Below, in pieces: positions 49,804 through 61,880 of a stretch of 64,000 nucleotides of DNA. The notes below the pieces were generated by a model. That model was not told where the DNA came from and did no database searches. It was given only the letters and a program-made list of their open reading frames with translations. The position numbers and the translations under genes were made by a program. The stretch covers positions 1 through 64,000 of the forward strand of contig SWDT01000028.1 of the NCBI GenBank assembly GCA_009193035.1, written 5' to 3'. Every line of letters begins with the position of its first letter. Position 1 is the stretch's first letter. This stretch comes from Halicephalobus mephisto. Its lineage: Eukaryota > Nematoda > Chromadorea > Rhabditida > Panagrolaimidae.

Positions 49804-50665
49804 CAAACATTACCGAATTTCGACAAAAAAAAAGGAATACTTTTGTTTTTTTTCAGCGGGATATATGAAATTTTACACATTTATCCCATTTTGTCGTTTT
49901 ACAAAAATGTATATGAAGTGATTTCCGAAATTTTGATTTCTTTTCAAACTACTTTTTCTAAATATAAATGAATTTCCGACTAATCTAACTTGAATCAAAA
50001 ATGAGAATTAACAACTTTCTTTGAATATTGATAAAAATCTCATGCATCGATAACGTAGTAATCATTTTACTTCATGGAATAACTCAAATTTTACTTCATC
50101 CTTCTGACTTGACTGTATATGTCTGTCACTACTTTCTATGCACAATTCAGAAACAATAAGATAGAAATAATTTAGTTATTATTTATTAGTTATTACTTCC
50201 TGTTGTGGACACATAGTCCCGATGACCGGAGATATCCAGAACACCGAGGACTCAACAGTCCCTTCTCTTCATTGAGGAGTATAAAACAGAACACTTCGGT
50301 GTATCGGCAGTCCTCCTCTAGTATAGCTCTGATATTTAATAATATTTGTTCCTATTTTATATTATTTCTCATTCTCAGTAAAGGACATGACACTTCCAAT
50401 ATTGAATCACACGGAAATAATCACCGACAGTAACAACTAAGAAAATCCTAAATACTTTAAAACATAAAATAATGCAAAAAAGCTAAACGAAGGATACATC
50501 CAAGACCGATAATGTTATATTCGTTTTAGGAATTTCTAAAAATATAAAACCACACTTTATAAAATACGATATTATGTTAATTATGAGCTCGTTGTAAATT
50601 CACAGAATTTAGCTACCATATTTTTTTGCTTTGGTTTTCTATTATTGGAAAATTTTGTTTCATAA
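49804..50665. other. Intergenic region
   Basis: 50195-50330 is a less AT-rich island (GATGACCGGAGATATCCAGA) with open frames in both strands but no splice support. No gene is assigned. Confidence 0.4.
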
Positions 50666-52776
50666 TCAGTTTAATCTATTAGAATTATGTTCTATTTTAA
50701 CATATGGATCAATTTCTTTGCTGAGGACTTGGAGAGCGTGGATAACAGCTCCTGTGGCTGTGATGATCTCCAGCTGTCCATCAATTTTGATTTTTGCATT
50801 CGGAAACTGTTCTCCAATCCATTTTTGAATAAACGGAATTTTACAAGTTCCACCGGCCAAGAAAACAATATCCACATCATTTAATGTTTGACTTTGTATC
50901 TCGAATTCTCCTTCTCGTCTGCACCGTAATGTCTTCTGAGATGGAGATGGATATTGTTTGAAATCATAGTAGCATAAATAACCATCTTCAAAACGGTCTT
51001 TTAATTTTTTTTCAAATTCAGTTTTTGTGAACTTGAAATGATCATTTAAATGCGAATCGATATCCCACAAATCGATTCTGAAATATAGTTTTCTAATTAG
51101 TTTAAAAAACTGTTTACTTACTCAATCTCCGACATGGTAGAAAGATCTTCTTTTACTATCTTTGCTGTCATCATCGTCCTTAATTTCAAATTATCTCTTG
51201 AATGCTCTGGGATTTGTTTTTCAAGTTCTTCAATAATTACATCGTCAATATTCCTTCCAGAATATCTATCATCTCCATCGTTGTACATGTATGACTCCTT
51301 TAAACAAGTCGCATACATTCTGCCATTTTGTTGTGAAATTTCGTAAATTCTACAAAGGCAAGTACCGCCTCCGATGTCGAACATGGCGATTTTCATCCCG
51401 GGTTTAATTAAGGTAGAATATCTATCACTGGACAGATAATAAAGAAGATCGGCATGAGTTTCTTCGATGATATCGATGACTTCAATATTAGCCAACTTGG
51501 CTGATTCAGTAATAGTGGAGATTACAAGACTCGGGATATTGCCTTCCCGGAAATACTTCGGGATCGTAATAACTGCCTTTTTCACAGGGTTTCCATCGTT
51601 GAATTCATCTTGATATTCACTTGCCACCTCTATCATCCGATCCAAAAACACTTTGTTGATTTGTGCAAGGGAGAATTGTTTCAAACCACTAGAAGTCATC
51701 GCCTCTAAATATGGCTGTTCTCGTTCTTTGACATTGAACTTAAAAGGCCAAATGGATTGCTTGGATTTTCTTTGTCGATGATCCCAACTGCAAAGAAGCT
51801 TAGAATCAAAAACAACATAATCAGGTTTCGTTTTCAGTCTTCTCATTGCTGCCTTACCGAACAAAGGCTTAGCTTCATCAAATGAGACTACAGATTCCAT
51901 CCAGAGATCTCCAGGAGAAGAGTTGTCAACTGGAATAACATGGACTTGTTTGTTCCTCGAAACAGCTAATACACATCTGGTTGATCCGAGGTCGATTCCC
52001 ATGATGTCCGTTCTTGGTTCATATTCTTCAACCAGTTTTGGAATGTGGATATAACCCCAATCGTGAATCTTGAAACCTTGATAATGATCTATGTCTTCGT
52101 AGGATAAATCGGCTTTAATAAAAACGGAAACATCGGGATCAGAAATCAAGTTCCTTGCAAGGGACAGTGGGGTGGAGGTTGAAGACTTGTCTGCCCATTT
52201 AGTAAAGTTGAGACTTTTGAATCCGTAATTGTCAAATTGAGGACCATATGTTGAGGCAACATTCTTTTGAGTGTCTTCAAACACAGCATGAGTTTGGTTA
52301 AATTCAAGACCGAACATCCTTGCAGTATAGGAAAAATCGATTTGTTCATCAAATCCATACTGCCTCATGTCCGTCTTCTTCCATGTGAACTTTTTTCCGG
52401 CACCATCTATGCATTTATACAAAGAAATCTTCCTATTGTTTTCGAATAAAATAATCGAATCTCCAATGGAATATGTAACTTTTAAGTTTAAGAAAGAATC
52501 AAAATTCAGTTCATTTTTTGTAGGAATATAAACCAAATCACCGTATTTTCTAAAATCATCTTTGTTGAATTCTTTCAATTGATATGGCATCAAATCAGGA
52601 GCATTCGTAACCATAACTTTCCCGATGTAATTTCCATATAATGTTGCCAACGCTCCTATTATCTCATGGATATTTCTGGTTTCCGGCCAAAAATTTATCA
52701 ACTTTCTTTCTCGAACATCATAACTTTCAATCCTATATCCATAAGAATACTTAACAACACTACAAGCAATAGACAT
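50666..52776 (-). CDS. Divergent HSP70-type ATPase with a novel N-terminal region
   Basis: Exons 52776-51122 and 51077-50666 give 688 residues. Residues about 256-688 are an HSP70 nucleotide-binding domain: phosphate-1 loop GIDLGST (260-266), FGKAAMRR, VFDSKLL, KKAVITIPKYF, IEETHADLLYYL in place of the usual NEPTAAA, phosphate-2 DIGGGT (467-472), and the adenosine motif VFLAGGTCKIPFIQKWI near the end. The substrate-binding domain and lid are absent. The first 255 residues (SIACSVVKYSYGYRIESYDV, KVMVTNAPDLMPYQLKEF, PDVSVFIKADLSYEDIDHYQ) match no domain I know. The protein probably binds ATP, but changes such as Glu for Pro in the EETHA motif suggest altered cycling. No signal peptide. Upstream there is no strong acceptor close to the ATG. 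Confidence 0.85.
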
Positions 52777-53728
52777 TCTTTAGGCCAAATAAAACTAAAT
52801 TCTCGTTCAATGTCGCTAAAAAGCCCAGTTATCAACCATGCTGTAATCAATCAACTATAATATTCCGACTTTTCTGTTTCTTGATTGATTTTTTTATCAC
52901 TTTTTTCTTCCAAAGTTCAAGATCGAAAAAATCATTTATTAGTTACCATTTCTGAGATTAAATCTCATGAAATAAAATTATCAAAATTAACTAAACTATT
53001 AATAAACAAAAATTACTGATTTGATGAATAGCGTTCATTCTGATTTTTGAAATTTAATAGTGAAAAATTATTTCCTATATTGTGGTACTTTTGTTGATTA
53101 ATTACAAGTTTTTCATTTACCTATAGTATGTCTCGGAATTTCGTTGTCAGAATTTTTAAAACAGTTACTAATTAGATTAATTGTAACATTATTTCAACCT
53201 ATGTGAAGGATGTTACAAATTTATCTGTTTTGATGTGACTATTTTTTTTTCTTATGAAGTAAAATAAGAAGTTCAACAAGTCAAAATTCTCTTCAGTTGT
53301 CGAACTAACTACTCCTTGAATCAAACAATAATCTCTCAATATCTAACTTTGTAAATTACATTAAATCAACCTTAATCATCACATATTTTTGAAGAATTTT
53401 AGTCTCTATTAAGGACTTTTTGAATTGCTTTCTGAGTCAACTTTTGACAAGCACGTCCAAGTGAATTCCAGATAATTTTGCTCTTCATTATTATTTTTTG
53501 ACTACAAGCAGTGTTTGAATAAGGTTTTTAAACTGAAAACTAATTCTTAGATAAGAAACAATGAAAACTTATATATCAAGTATATCTTTATCACTAACAT
53601 GTTGTTCTTTTTAATATTTATTACTGAACAATCTTGGAAAAACGCCGCTTACAAGAATCATCTATGAAAATGTATCAAACAAAACAAACTTTTTTAATCT
53701 GTGACTATCAGCCAAAAAGGAAATCTAT
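52777..53728. other. Upstream region of the HSP70-like gene
   Basis: AT-rich sequence without a supported gene. No heat-shock element cluster is evident in the first 300 bp upstream of the ATG. Confidence 0.45.
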
Positions 53729-54381
53729 ACACAAAAAAGCAGAACATTTGGCTCTGTGATAATTTCCAAATGTAATAAAAATATGACACAATTGTGATAT
53801 TTTTCATGAATATTTAATATTTGTGACGAAAATTAAAAAGTAATAATGATAATTTATATTTATTATTGAGTTAAAAATTATATTTTTTGTCCGTTGATAT
53901 CGGTGAATTGTATATGATATATGGATATGTTAAAACGACTCTGATATATCAGATACATTAGATTCAATATATAGTTATATTAAGTTCACAAAAAAGCATA
54001 ACTTTTGGTCTTGCAACAATTGCAAAATGTAACAATTGTCACGTTTTTTATAAATATTCGACATTTGTAACGAAAAATAAAAAATAATAGTGACGATTAT
54101 ATTTGTTACTAAACTTAAAGTTATATTTTTTGTCCGTTGATATCGGTGAATTGTATATGATATATGGATATGTTAAAACGACTCTGATATATTAGATACA
54201 TTATATTCAATATATAGTTATATTAAGTTCACAAAAAAGCATAACTTTTGGTCTTGCAACAATTGCAAAATGTAACAATTGTCACGTTTTTTATAAATAT
54301 TTGACATTTATAACGAAAAATAAAAAATAATAGTAACAATTTACATTTGTTATTGAGTTAAAAGTTATGCTTTTTTGTGTG
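53729..54381. mobile_element. MITE-like element, family A copy 3 (with internal duplication)
   Basis: Ends ACACAAAAAAGCAGAAC and GTTATGCTTTTTTGTGTGT. A unit of about 245 bp beginning AGTTCACAAAAAAGCATAAC and containing the CGTTGATATCGGTGAATTGT core occurs twice (53990-54235 and 54235-54381 in part), so this copy is a partial tandem of the element. Confidence 0.6.
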
Positions 54382-55360
54382 TAAAAAATTCAATTCATTC
54401 TATGATTGGAATACTCAACTACCTTCCTAACTCCTATAGTTACCTTCCAAAATGCATTTCCTCTTGATCCAAATTTTCTTTCAAGAAAAATCAACAACAA
54501 TCAACGGACAAAGTGGGCGAGCACGTGTTTTTGCTTGAGCGATTGACAAGAGGACAGGTTAACTGAATTCAAACTCAAAGCGGTTGAATGTGGGATATAA
54601 CTTGACGGATGGAAAGGAGTTCAAACAAAGAGGAAGAAAATAACAAAAAAACCGGAAATAAGTCAAAAAGTCGAATTTTAAAAAGTTTAATTTATTCCAT
54701 TTTTGAGATCGAAACAATATATAAATCAACCCGAATTTAAAAAATTCAATATTTACAAACTTTATATTTTCGACTTTTATAATCCGTTAACTTCCCCGAA
54801 TTTCGCAGTAGATAATTTTGTCTTTTCTATGTTGTCCAGCAGTCCTGGTGGATTTCGAGCTTCTCTGGTCTTATTTCTTTTCTCTCATATGGGCAGCAAA
54901 AATCGAAAGCTGCTGCAAAAAAGGAAAAACTGGCAACGAAAAATAAAAAATAAAAAATAGAGCATAGTCATGAAGAGGAAAACAGCAGATTTGTATTGAT
55001 TAATTTCAAGCCTGAAAGTGAAAATTTAAAAAAAATGATTTTTTTATTAAAATTATCAAATTTACTATTCAAAAAACAACTTCAATGAAAAAACGGATAG
55101 TGTCTATTTTTAATTTAAATTTAAATTTCCGAATTAATATTAATTTTTATTTTTTAAATAGTGACTAAAAAATTTTAAATCACTATCCAAAAATAACTTC
55201 AATGAAAAAAATAAAAATTTTCAGTCACTATCAATTTTTTTTGTTTTCAGATAACTTATTATTTCTGTCATTATCCAGAAAATAATTTAAATAAAAATTT
55301 AAACAATAATATATTTTTTAATATCATTCAAAAATAATATTATGATTACTGTAGACTTAC
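54382..55360. other. Intergenic region
   Basis: A CACGTG word lies at 54523, in a less AT-rich segment 54480-54620. The plus-strand frame at 54703-54960 is Lys/Asn-rich and unsupported. The remainder is AT-rich with repeated AACTTCAATGAAAAAA words. Confidence 0.4.
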
Positions 55361-55585
55361 TCAACAATCCATAGTTGTAACTGTATAATTTGACTTCACT
55401 TCCTTAGTCATACCAAAATTCCTCAATCTCAAACTGTTGGCAACGGAATAAACAAACAAAGCAACGGCCAAAATAATCACCAAGGTTACAAAAGCCACGA
55501 ATTCTGTGTGGAAGACTGCTTCTGACAGAGATGGAGCTTGGGTCTTCATTGGGGTAGTTCCTGATGAATCTGTTGGAGAAATCAT
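55361..55585 (-). CDS. Small single-pass membrane protein (74 aa)
   Basis: MISPTDSSGTTPMKTQAPSL leads to EAVFHTEFVAFVTLVIILAV, a membrane segment continuing ALFVYSVAN, and a short tail (LRLRNFGMTKEVKSN). An acceptor (TTCATTCTAG) lies 41 nt upstream of the ATG, consistent with trans-splicing. Right after the stop codon there is a consensus donor (TGA/GTAAGT), so an alternative spliced end is conceivable. Codon use and hydropathy look genuine. Family not recognised. Confidence 0.6.
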   Translation of the reverse strand: MISPTDSSGTTPMKTQAPSLSEAVFHTEFVAFVTLVIILAVALFVYSVANSLRLRNFGMTKEVKSNYTVTTMDC

Positions 55586-57053
55586 GATTAGAATAATATG
55601 ATTAAATTAGGTTTAAATTTTACTAGAATGAAATTGAATAAAAATGTTCGATAAACGAATGCAAGTGCGAAAGTCAGCTGCACTCGTGGAACGGAAAACC
55701 GCAAAAAGAAGACCTTAGGAACTGGCCGAAGGCGGGGCGTTTTGATGCAAAATGGCCAAACTGTCCTCTAATTTTGAATCAGTTAGCTCCCTTAGGCACG
55801 GATAATGGGTTCGAGGATTTTAATTAACCTAGACAAAAAGCACAAATGCCACATCGTCATTTGACGTTCCGAAACGTTCGAGCAAAAATGTCTGAAAGGT
55901 CAAAGTTCCTCTTCCTACGGCCTTTATCCCAGTTAAACATACAAAAGGAATAAAATGTAATAAAAAATTCAATACAATAATCTTTACATAAATCTGAAAA
56001 CACCTTCCAAATCAATGGAATTCTTGTCAAGGGAGCGTCTTTATTCCTTTCCTGGACGTCTTCGACCATGAATATTCCATGAGGTTGTGTTCGCTTCAAG
56101 AAATAACTCCTTTTATGTTTTCCATGAATCCAAAAGAACTCCCCCTACAGTAACTTCAGATTATATATCTGTTTATAATTATTACTTTCTAAATGGAACA
56201 TTTTTATCCTCATAGACATTAGTCGATATAAAAGAGGAATTTTTGTTGGATATTGTTTTTAGAAATGTAAGTCTTCGAGGCTGCGAAGAACGTTAAATAT
56301 TCAATGATAGTTATACAGCTCCGAGATCAAGCGGAAGATTGAGGTTCCTACCATAGGTAGTTTGCCAAATAAGTTTATTCAAAAGTATCAAGGGAATAAA
56401 AAGGAGATGTCTCCTCAGGGTCGTTAACTAAGACCAATTAAGCTCCACGGACAGTTCAATAGAACAATCTCATTCCCTCTTTCTGCGAAGTTCAATTTTC
56501 CTAGCCCTATATTGCGATCTGGACGTGTCGACTGATAAGGCGGGAACTCCCTGAGGGAATCATGTGGTAGTTGGATTTTATGTGTATTATTTATACCACA
56601 GAACCTCAGTATAAGATTCTGTGTGAAGACGTGCTTCATTTCCTATCTTTCAAATTATCATAAAAGATTTTCTTACTTAAAATCAAATGTCTTTTAATTC
56701 AGTTAATAATATAAAATTTCAACAACTATAAAGAAAAATACAATCTTATAAAAGTATTAAACCGATCATAAAAATATCAGAAAACTAAGTTTTCAATTAA
56801 GATTTATCTTTTTCATTAACTGAAAACAAAAACGAATAATTAAGAGTTAATTAAATAAGCGTTTTTAAAAATGGGTTTGAAAAACAAACGGAACATGAGA
56901 ATTAATTAGAAAGCAACAGATGATTTTTAGTTTCTTCAATTTTTTCATGTTTTCTAATTTTTTCTCTTCGTAATTTATAACTTTGGCTTTCAGTTTTTTT
57001 ATTTCTTCTTTAACAAGGAAGATTACATGTGAAACTTATATAAATAACTCAAT
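55586..57053. other. Intergenic region with two weak open frames
   Basis: On the minus strand 56099-55857 (MVEDVQERNKDAPLTRIPLI internally) and 56639-56424 (MKHVFTQNLILRFCGINNTH) are open, of protein-like composition, but lack splice signals or known motifs. 55640-55800 is less AT-rich and may be the promoter of the small membrane protein gene. Confidence 0.3.
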
Positions 57054-57423
57054 ACACACTAAATAGGTACATGATATACAATGCAAGGAGACATTAAAAC
57101 AACTCTGATGTATTAAATATATTATATTCGAAGTATCGATACATTAAGTTGATATCGGTGCATTATATTCAAAATATGGATATATTAAATATAATATACC
57201 TAATACATCAGAGTCGTTTTAGTGTACCAATACATAAAATACAATCCACTGATATCAACTTAATGCATTAATAGGTTGAATATAATATATCTAATATATC
57301 AAAATCGTTTTAGTGTACCAATATATGAAATACAATCCACTGATATTAATTCAATGTATTAATACGTTGAATATAATATACCTAATACATCAGAGTCGTT
57401 TTAATGTACCCTTTTTGTGTGTA
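57054..57423. mobile_element. MITE-like element, family B copy 4
   Basis: Ends ACACACTAAATAGGTACATG and ATGTACCCTTTTTGTGTGTA. The interior repeats TCAGAGTCGTTTTAGTGTAC three times with 90-bp spacing. Confidence 0.6.
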
Positions 57424-57747
57424 CTAAATTGGCATAATTTTTCTTCCTAATATTCTACTTCATCGATCATTCAAAATCTTCAAGAAGGATAATTAATGGA
57501 ACGTTGTACAACGACATTCATTGTGATGACTATTATTTAACCATCATGTAAACGAATGGAGGTTCGATCAGACAATGAAAAAAGGAATTGCATGTGTTGA
57601 TAATTATCTTTTAATCAATAATATCACTGGGCTGTACATTCAAGATAATAAATTTTATCCTTTTAAGCTTTAATTCACACATGTTGATCTTTCTTCATTT
57701 TCAGTGAATTAATAAGGAGTTTAGAACGATAATAATAAAGGTAAACT

Positions 57748-60700
57748 ATGGATTTGGGAAATATTTTCATTGAAAGTCCAAGTGATCTCGTGGGAATCTT
57801 AGAAAGATCTTAAGAACCTGTTCCAGATTATACAGTAAGAAAGTTTTATAAATTAAATATGACGCTCTCTTATCAACTAAAGTTTTTTTATAAATTAATA
57901 AAAGTTATTGAAGAGGAACTTTTGATTTCAGTTATCATTCGGAAAGTACAACTATGTAATTTTATTTCGTAAATTTTTGCATACTCTTTCGTCTTCATCC
58001 AGTAATTCCGTATTCTCATTTACTGGAGACTACTCAACTGATTGCTCACGGTCGATCCTTTCAGAAGACACAAAGGGTTCCAGGAGCTCAAAAACAATCA
58101 CTTTGTCAAACAAACTGCTCCAGAAGAACCTCCATCAGATGATTAATAATTTTTCTAAAGTTATTGCTGAACTGAAACACGATCTCTTAATTAAAACTCA
58201 TAAGATCCAAAATCTGGTTAACAAGACTGAGAAACTCCAGATGGATAACTTTGAGAAGGATATTTTAATTGAGAAGTTGACGAAACAGCTGATCGAAAAG
58301 AAAACCAAAAAGATTCAGATGTCGATTCTTCCTGTTGAAATTCTCGATGAAATATTCGTTCGATGTGATGCTCAAACGAAACTGAATTTCTCTGCCACGT
58401 GCAAAGGATTCAATCAGAGGTACAAGACTTGGAAGGATGTGAAGTCCGTTTACATCACGAGGAAGCCTATGGAGTTTTTGCCGAACAAAACGGTGAGTTT
58501 TTTATTTCTTAAAAATTACACCAAATATCTCGGAAAATACTGAAAATAGGACATTTTACAGAGTAGAAAATAATGATGATAGTAATTTCGCAATAACGGT
58601 GATTTCGTAATCATAATTTAAAAACTGAGCGCGATTTTTTCGTTTTGAGACCTTTCTGTCCACATTTGTTCTTTTTTCAGTATGCGCGAAGTACGTGGAA
58701 TGGCTTGGTAACTGCTTTTGGGTAATATTGAGTGATTTTGCAACAGTTGCTCCCTAACGGCGTTTCCTCCCTAGCAATATTTTCTCTCTTTTAACGTATG
58801 TAAGACAGTTGCTCCCCGACGGCGTTTCCTTCCTCTATTTCGTAATACAGTCGAACTTGGATATAAAATACCCCCTTGGGACCGGGTAAAACGTATGTTA
58901 TAAGAAAGAATATATTATATAAGGGATAAATTTGAAGCCAGACCAATTAAACTCAGACCGTATGTTATAACTATGGTATCTTATATTCAAATTCTACTGC
59001 ATATAACTTTTTTTTAATATTTTTATAGTTAAATTAACTTAACATCTCAATTAGGTAAAAAAATGAATTTAATAAGAACTTGAAAATCAGTGCAGGTCGA
59101 AAAGAAGAAAAACAGAGAGCAAATGTCCTTGGGGAAACTGTCTCACAGCCACATTGAGTTCGTTTATCCTCGATCACGTCGACAAATTAATCTTAGAATA
59201 ATTTTTCGAATTTTCAAATATCTTGTACAATTAATACAAATTAAATTTTTTCCACCAATTTTTTATTTTTTAATTATTGAAAATGAGTAAGATTTTTATT
59301 TTCAATTAATCGATGAAAATCTGGAAAATTTAACAAATTTGAATTTGTCCATAAAGTTTAAAAAACGTTACTTAATTTTCAATATAATTATTTTTGAAAT
59401 TTTCCAAATTTTAAATCAAAATTCAAATACAATTGACTCTCGATTTAACGTAAAATTTTACGTAACTTTCTATTTTACGTAATTTTTTTTTCGATCTCGG
59501 CAAAATTTTTTTTTAAATAATATAAATCGACTCTCGATTTAACATTACTCTATTTTACCTAATTTTCGGAAAATTTCTTCCTTATAATCGACCTTCGATT
59601 TAGCGTAATTTTTGTCCAATCCTTTGGATTACGTTGTATCCAGAGTTGACTGTATCTAAAATTATGATTTACAATTAGTTTCATCTTTTTAGATCATTCC
59701 GCAGTCTTTCGTTGTAAAAACCAACGTTTTTCGTCTTTCTCATTTTTGCACCACTTCCCTTGTCGCTATGGCTCCGAAGTTCTCCAAAGTTCGTCAACTT
59801 TTTATCGAGTCTTCAGAACAGCTGATGACTAATGTGATTAATCAGATTCCTGTTCAGTCTGGCTTTTTTGAGCATTTTCAAGAAGTTCGGTTCATCAAGA
59901 TCTGTAATGTCAGCGATAATCTCTCCTTGAATTACACGTTAGACGAACTTTTTTCTCTTCCGAAGCTTGAAGTGCTTCATGTTCGGGAATTGAAGAACAA
60001 CATGACTTTTCTTTATCCTTCCAATGTCAAAGCCCCTCTGAAAGAATTGAGATTAGCTATCAGGTTGACGAAAGTTGATGGACTTGGTGAATTTTTTGAC
60101 AAACTCTCTTCTACTCTGGAATCGCTGGAGTTGGTTCCTCTGAGGACACACATAACTGTTGGAAGCAATCTTGGAGGAGATCTGCTGCCTATAATCGTAG
60201 CTCACTTGCCGAATTTGAGAGATTTATATCTGGCACACACGATCACGAAAGTGAGTAAATTATCTGATTTTAAAAATTTTATAATTTTCGTTCTAGCATT
60301 CGAGTTTCGATCAGAATCTCCATCTTTTGAAGAACCTCACTCAACTGAAATCCGTCACATTTGAGCTGATGTACTTACAATCCCTTTCTAGCATTTTAGA
60401 AAACCTTCCTCCAACTTGTGAGACGGTCGTTGTGACGGAAGCCTTTTATATCCAAGAAGACGTCGTTGGTTTGACTACTGGAACTAGATTCAGACCGGAG
60501 AAAATTTTTTCACCACAGAAAATCGCGGTAAAGATGAATTTAGTGAGCTTTACTAGATTACGGTATTTTAGTTGTTGCGAAATGAGCTTCGTGGAATTCA
60601 TCGGAAGATCACTATCCAACTTGGAAGACTTAGAGAAAACTCCCCGATTACTGTAAATCACAATGTTACTTCATTTGTTACTTTTGTCTCGAACGCAACC

Positions 60701-60982
60701 GGTGCTCTGACGATCGACAACAGGGTCTTTCTTTTCAACAAAGTAATTTACAAAAGAAAAACTTTTCTGAAGAAGCTCGGAATCATGACTGACGACAACT
60801 TTCCCTAAGACGATCGACGGTGGCTACTGACTGGTAACGATTGATTAACACATGGCGGATAATGGATGTTTTTGGATGGTGTGTGCCGTGGATCCAAAGT
60901 GATATATTTTTTCTTTTTTCAGTGGCTCAAATCCGTCAATATTTCGCTCCATCTAGAAGTATTTGGTAGTTACAAAAACTGA
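57748..60982 (+). CDS. F-box protein with coiled coil and leucine-rich-like repeats; one frameshift
   Basis: Exons 57748-57789 (tentative), 57932-58492, 59693-60250, 60297-60742 and 60923-60982. An acceptor (CATTTTCAG, about 57705) precedes the proposed ATG. After a Ser-rich segment a coiled coil follows (NNFSKVIAELKHDLLIKTHK), then a clear F-box (MSILPVEILDEIFVRCDAQT, LNFSATCKGFNQRYKTW). The rest has LRR-like strands (LPKLEVLHVRELK, LPNLRDLYLAHTI, FTRLRYFSCCEMS). In exon 4 the frame breaks at about 60625-60640 (NLEDLEKTPRLL, stop). The neighbouring frame continues RENSPITVNHNVTSFVTFVS and splices in phase at 60743 to the last exon WLKSVNISLHLEVFG. So one base is missing, by mutation or sequence error. 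The role would be substrate recognition for an SCF ubiquitin ligase. Confidence 0.75.
58846..59002. mobile_element. Pogo/Tc1-like MITE in the F-box gene intron
   Basis: TACAGTCGAACTTGGATATA at the left and TATTCAAATTCTACTGCATA at the right, about 157 bp. It belongs to the same family as 61195-61299 and 61348-61528. Confidence 0.65.
59428..59654. mobile_element. Second pogo-like MITE in the same intron
   Basis: TACAATTGACTCTCGATTTA at the left and GTATCCAGAGTTGACTGTA at the right, with internal repeats of CGACTCTCGATTTAAC. The terminal sequence differs from the AACTTGGATATAA family, so this is a related but separate type. Confidence 0.6.
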
Positions 60983-61194
60983 AAGAAAATCCGAAATCGC
61001 AAAGATAAATCTATTACGAAATATTATTTGCCGCATCCAGAGGTTGTATACCACATATGGCCCACATTGTCCAAAATGTGTTAAATCCAAAAAATAAAAC
61101 TAAACATGTTTATTTAACAACAATCTACGACAAAACAAAACTGGGACAATTCCTCAAGAAATAATCCACTTTCATTTGTTGAGGGACTTTTATA

Positions 61195-61299
61195 TACAGT
61201 AGAACTTGGATATAAGATACCTCCGCTATAACATATCCTTTGTTAAAGATACGCTTTGGGCGATCTTAAGGGGGTATTTTATATCCAAGTTCTACTGTA
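61195..61299. mobile_element. Pogo/Tc1-like MITE
   Basis: TACAGTAGAACTTGGATATA at the left and TATATCCAAGTTCTACTGTA at the right form near-perfect inverted repeats around about 65 bp of interior. Confidence 0.75.
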
Positions 61300-61347
61300 A
61301 TACTATCATAAAAATGGAAATGGAACAAGTTTATTGTGAAGTTGTAA

Positions 61348-61528
61348 TACAGTAGAACTTGGATATAAGATACTCTAATTATAACATATCTCACGTTATA
61401 GCATACGGTCTAAATTAGTGTGTTTGTTTAGTCTGTCTTCAAATTTACTCCTTCTATAACATATGCTTTGTTATAAGATACACTTTGACCAGTTCTAAGG
61501 GGGTATCTTATATCCAAGTTTTACTGTA
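61348..61528. mobile_element. Pogo/Tc1-like MITE abutting a stop codon
   Basis: Same ends as the 61195 copy, longer interior (181 bp). Its right border lies one base before the stop codon of the minus-strand gene at 61530. Confidence 0.75.
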
Positions 61529-61529
61529 G

Positions 61530-61880
61530 TTATGATTTACGTCTCAACCAAGACTTGCTGAATTTGATCTTCTTTACTTGACAAGTTAGGGCAATCAAGG
61601 CAAAGAAGATCAAAATCAACAAGACGAGTATCGAAATTTGAAAATAATGTTCGATTCCTAGTTCGAGACTCAGTTCCTTCAAATAAATAGTTCCATTTTC
61701 GTAATAAGAATGAAGTGGAAGACAAAAAACAGGTTCTTCTCGTCTGAAAATCAACAATAATGTTTACTAATATTTTTACTAATTTTTATGAACTTACTTG
61801 ACAGGTTTAATACAGTAACCAGCACAAGTAAACCGACATTCGGTTTTTTCAAAATTGAGAAAATCGGAATTTGAAATCAT
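61530..61880 (-). CDS. Small Cys-rich single-pass membrane protein (98 aa)
   Basis: Exons 61880-61798 and 61743-61530 join in phase. The N-terminal half has a compact cysteine pattern (ECRFTCAGYC, then FCLP), an Asn glycosylation sequon (ENGTIYL) and a membrane segment (ISILVLLILIFFALIALTCQ), ending in a basic tail (VKKIKFSKSWLRRKS). No cleaved signal peptide. The cysteines would lie outside if the basic tail is cytoplasmic. The intron has good consensus ends. The 3' untranslated region begins inside a MITE. Family not recognised. Confidence 0.65.

Noticed and set aside
59090..59290. Possible cassette exon inside the large F-box gene intron
   Set aside because: It has an acceptor-like CAGTGCAG but no usable donor, and the reading quickly becomes AT-rich.
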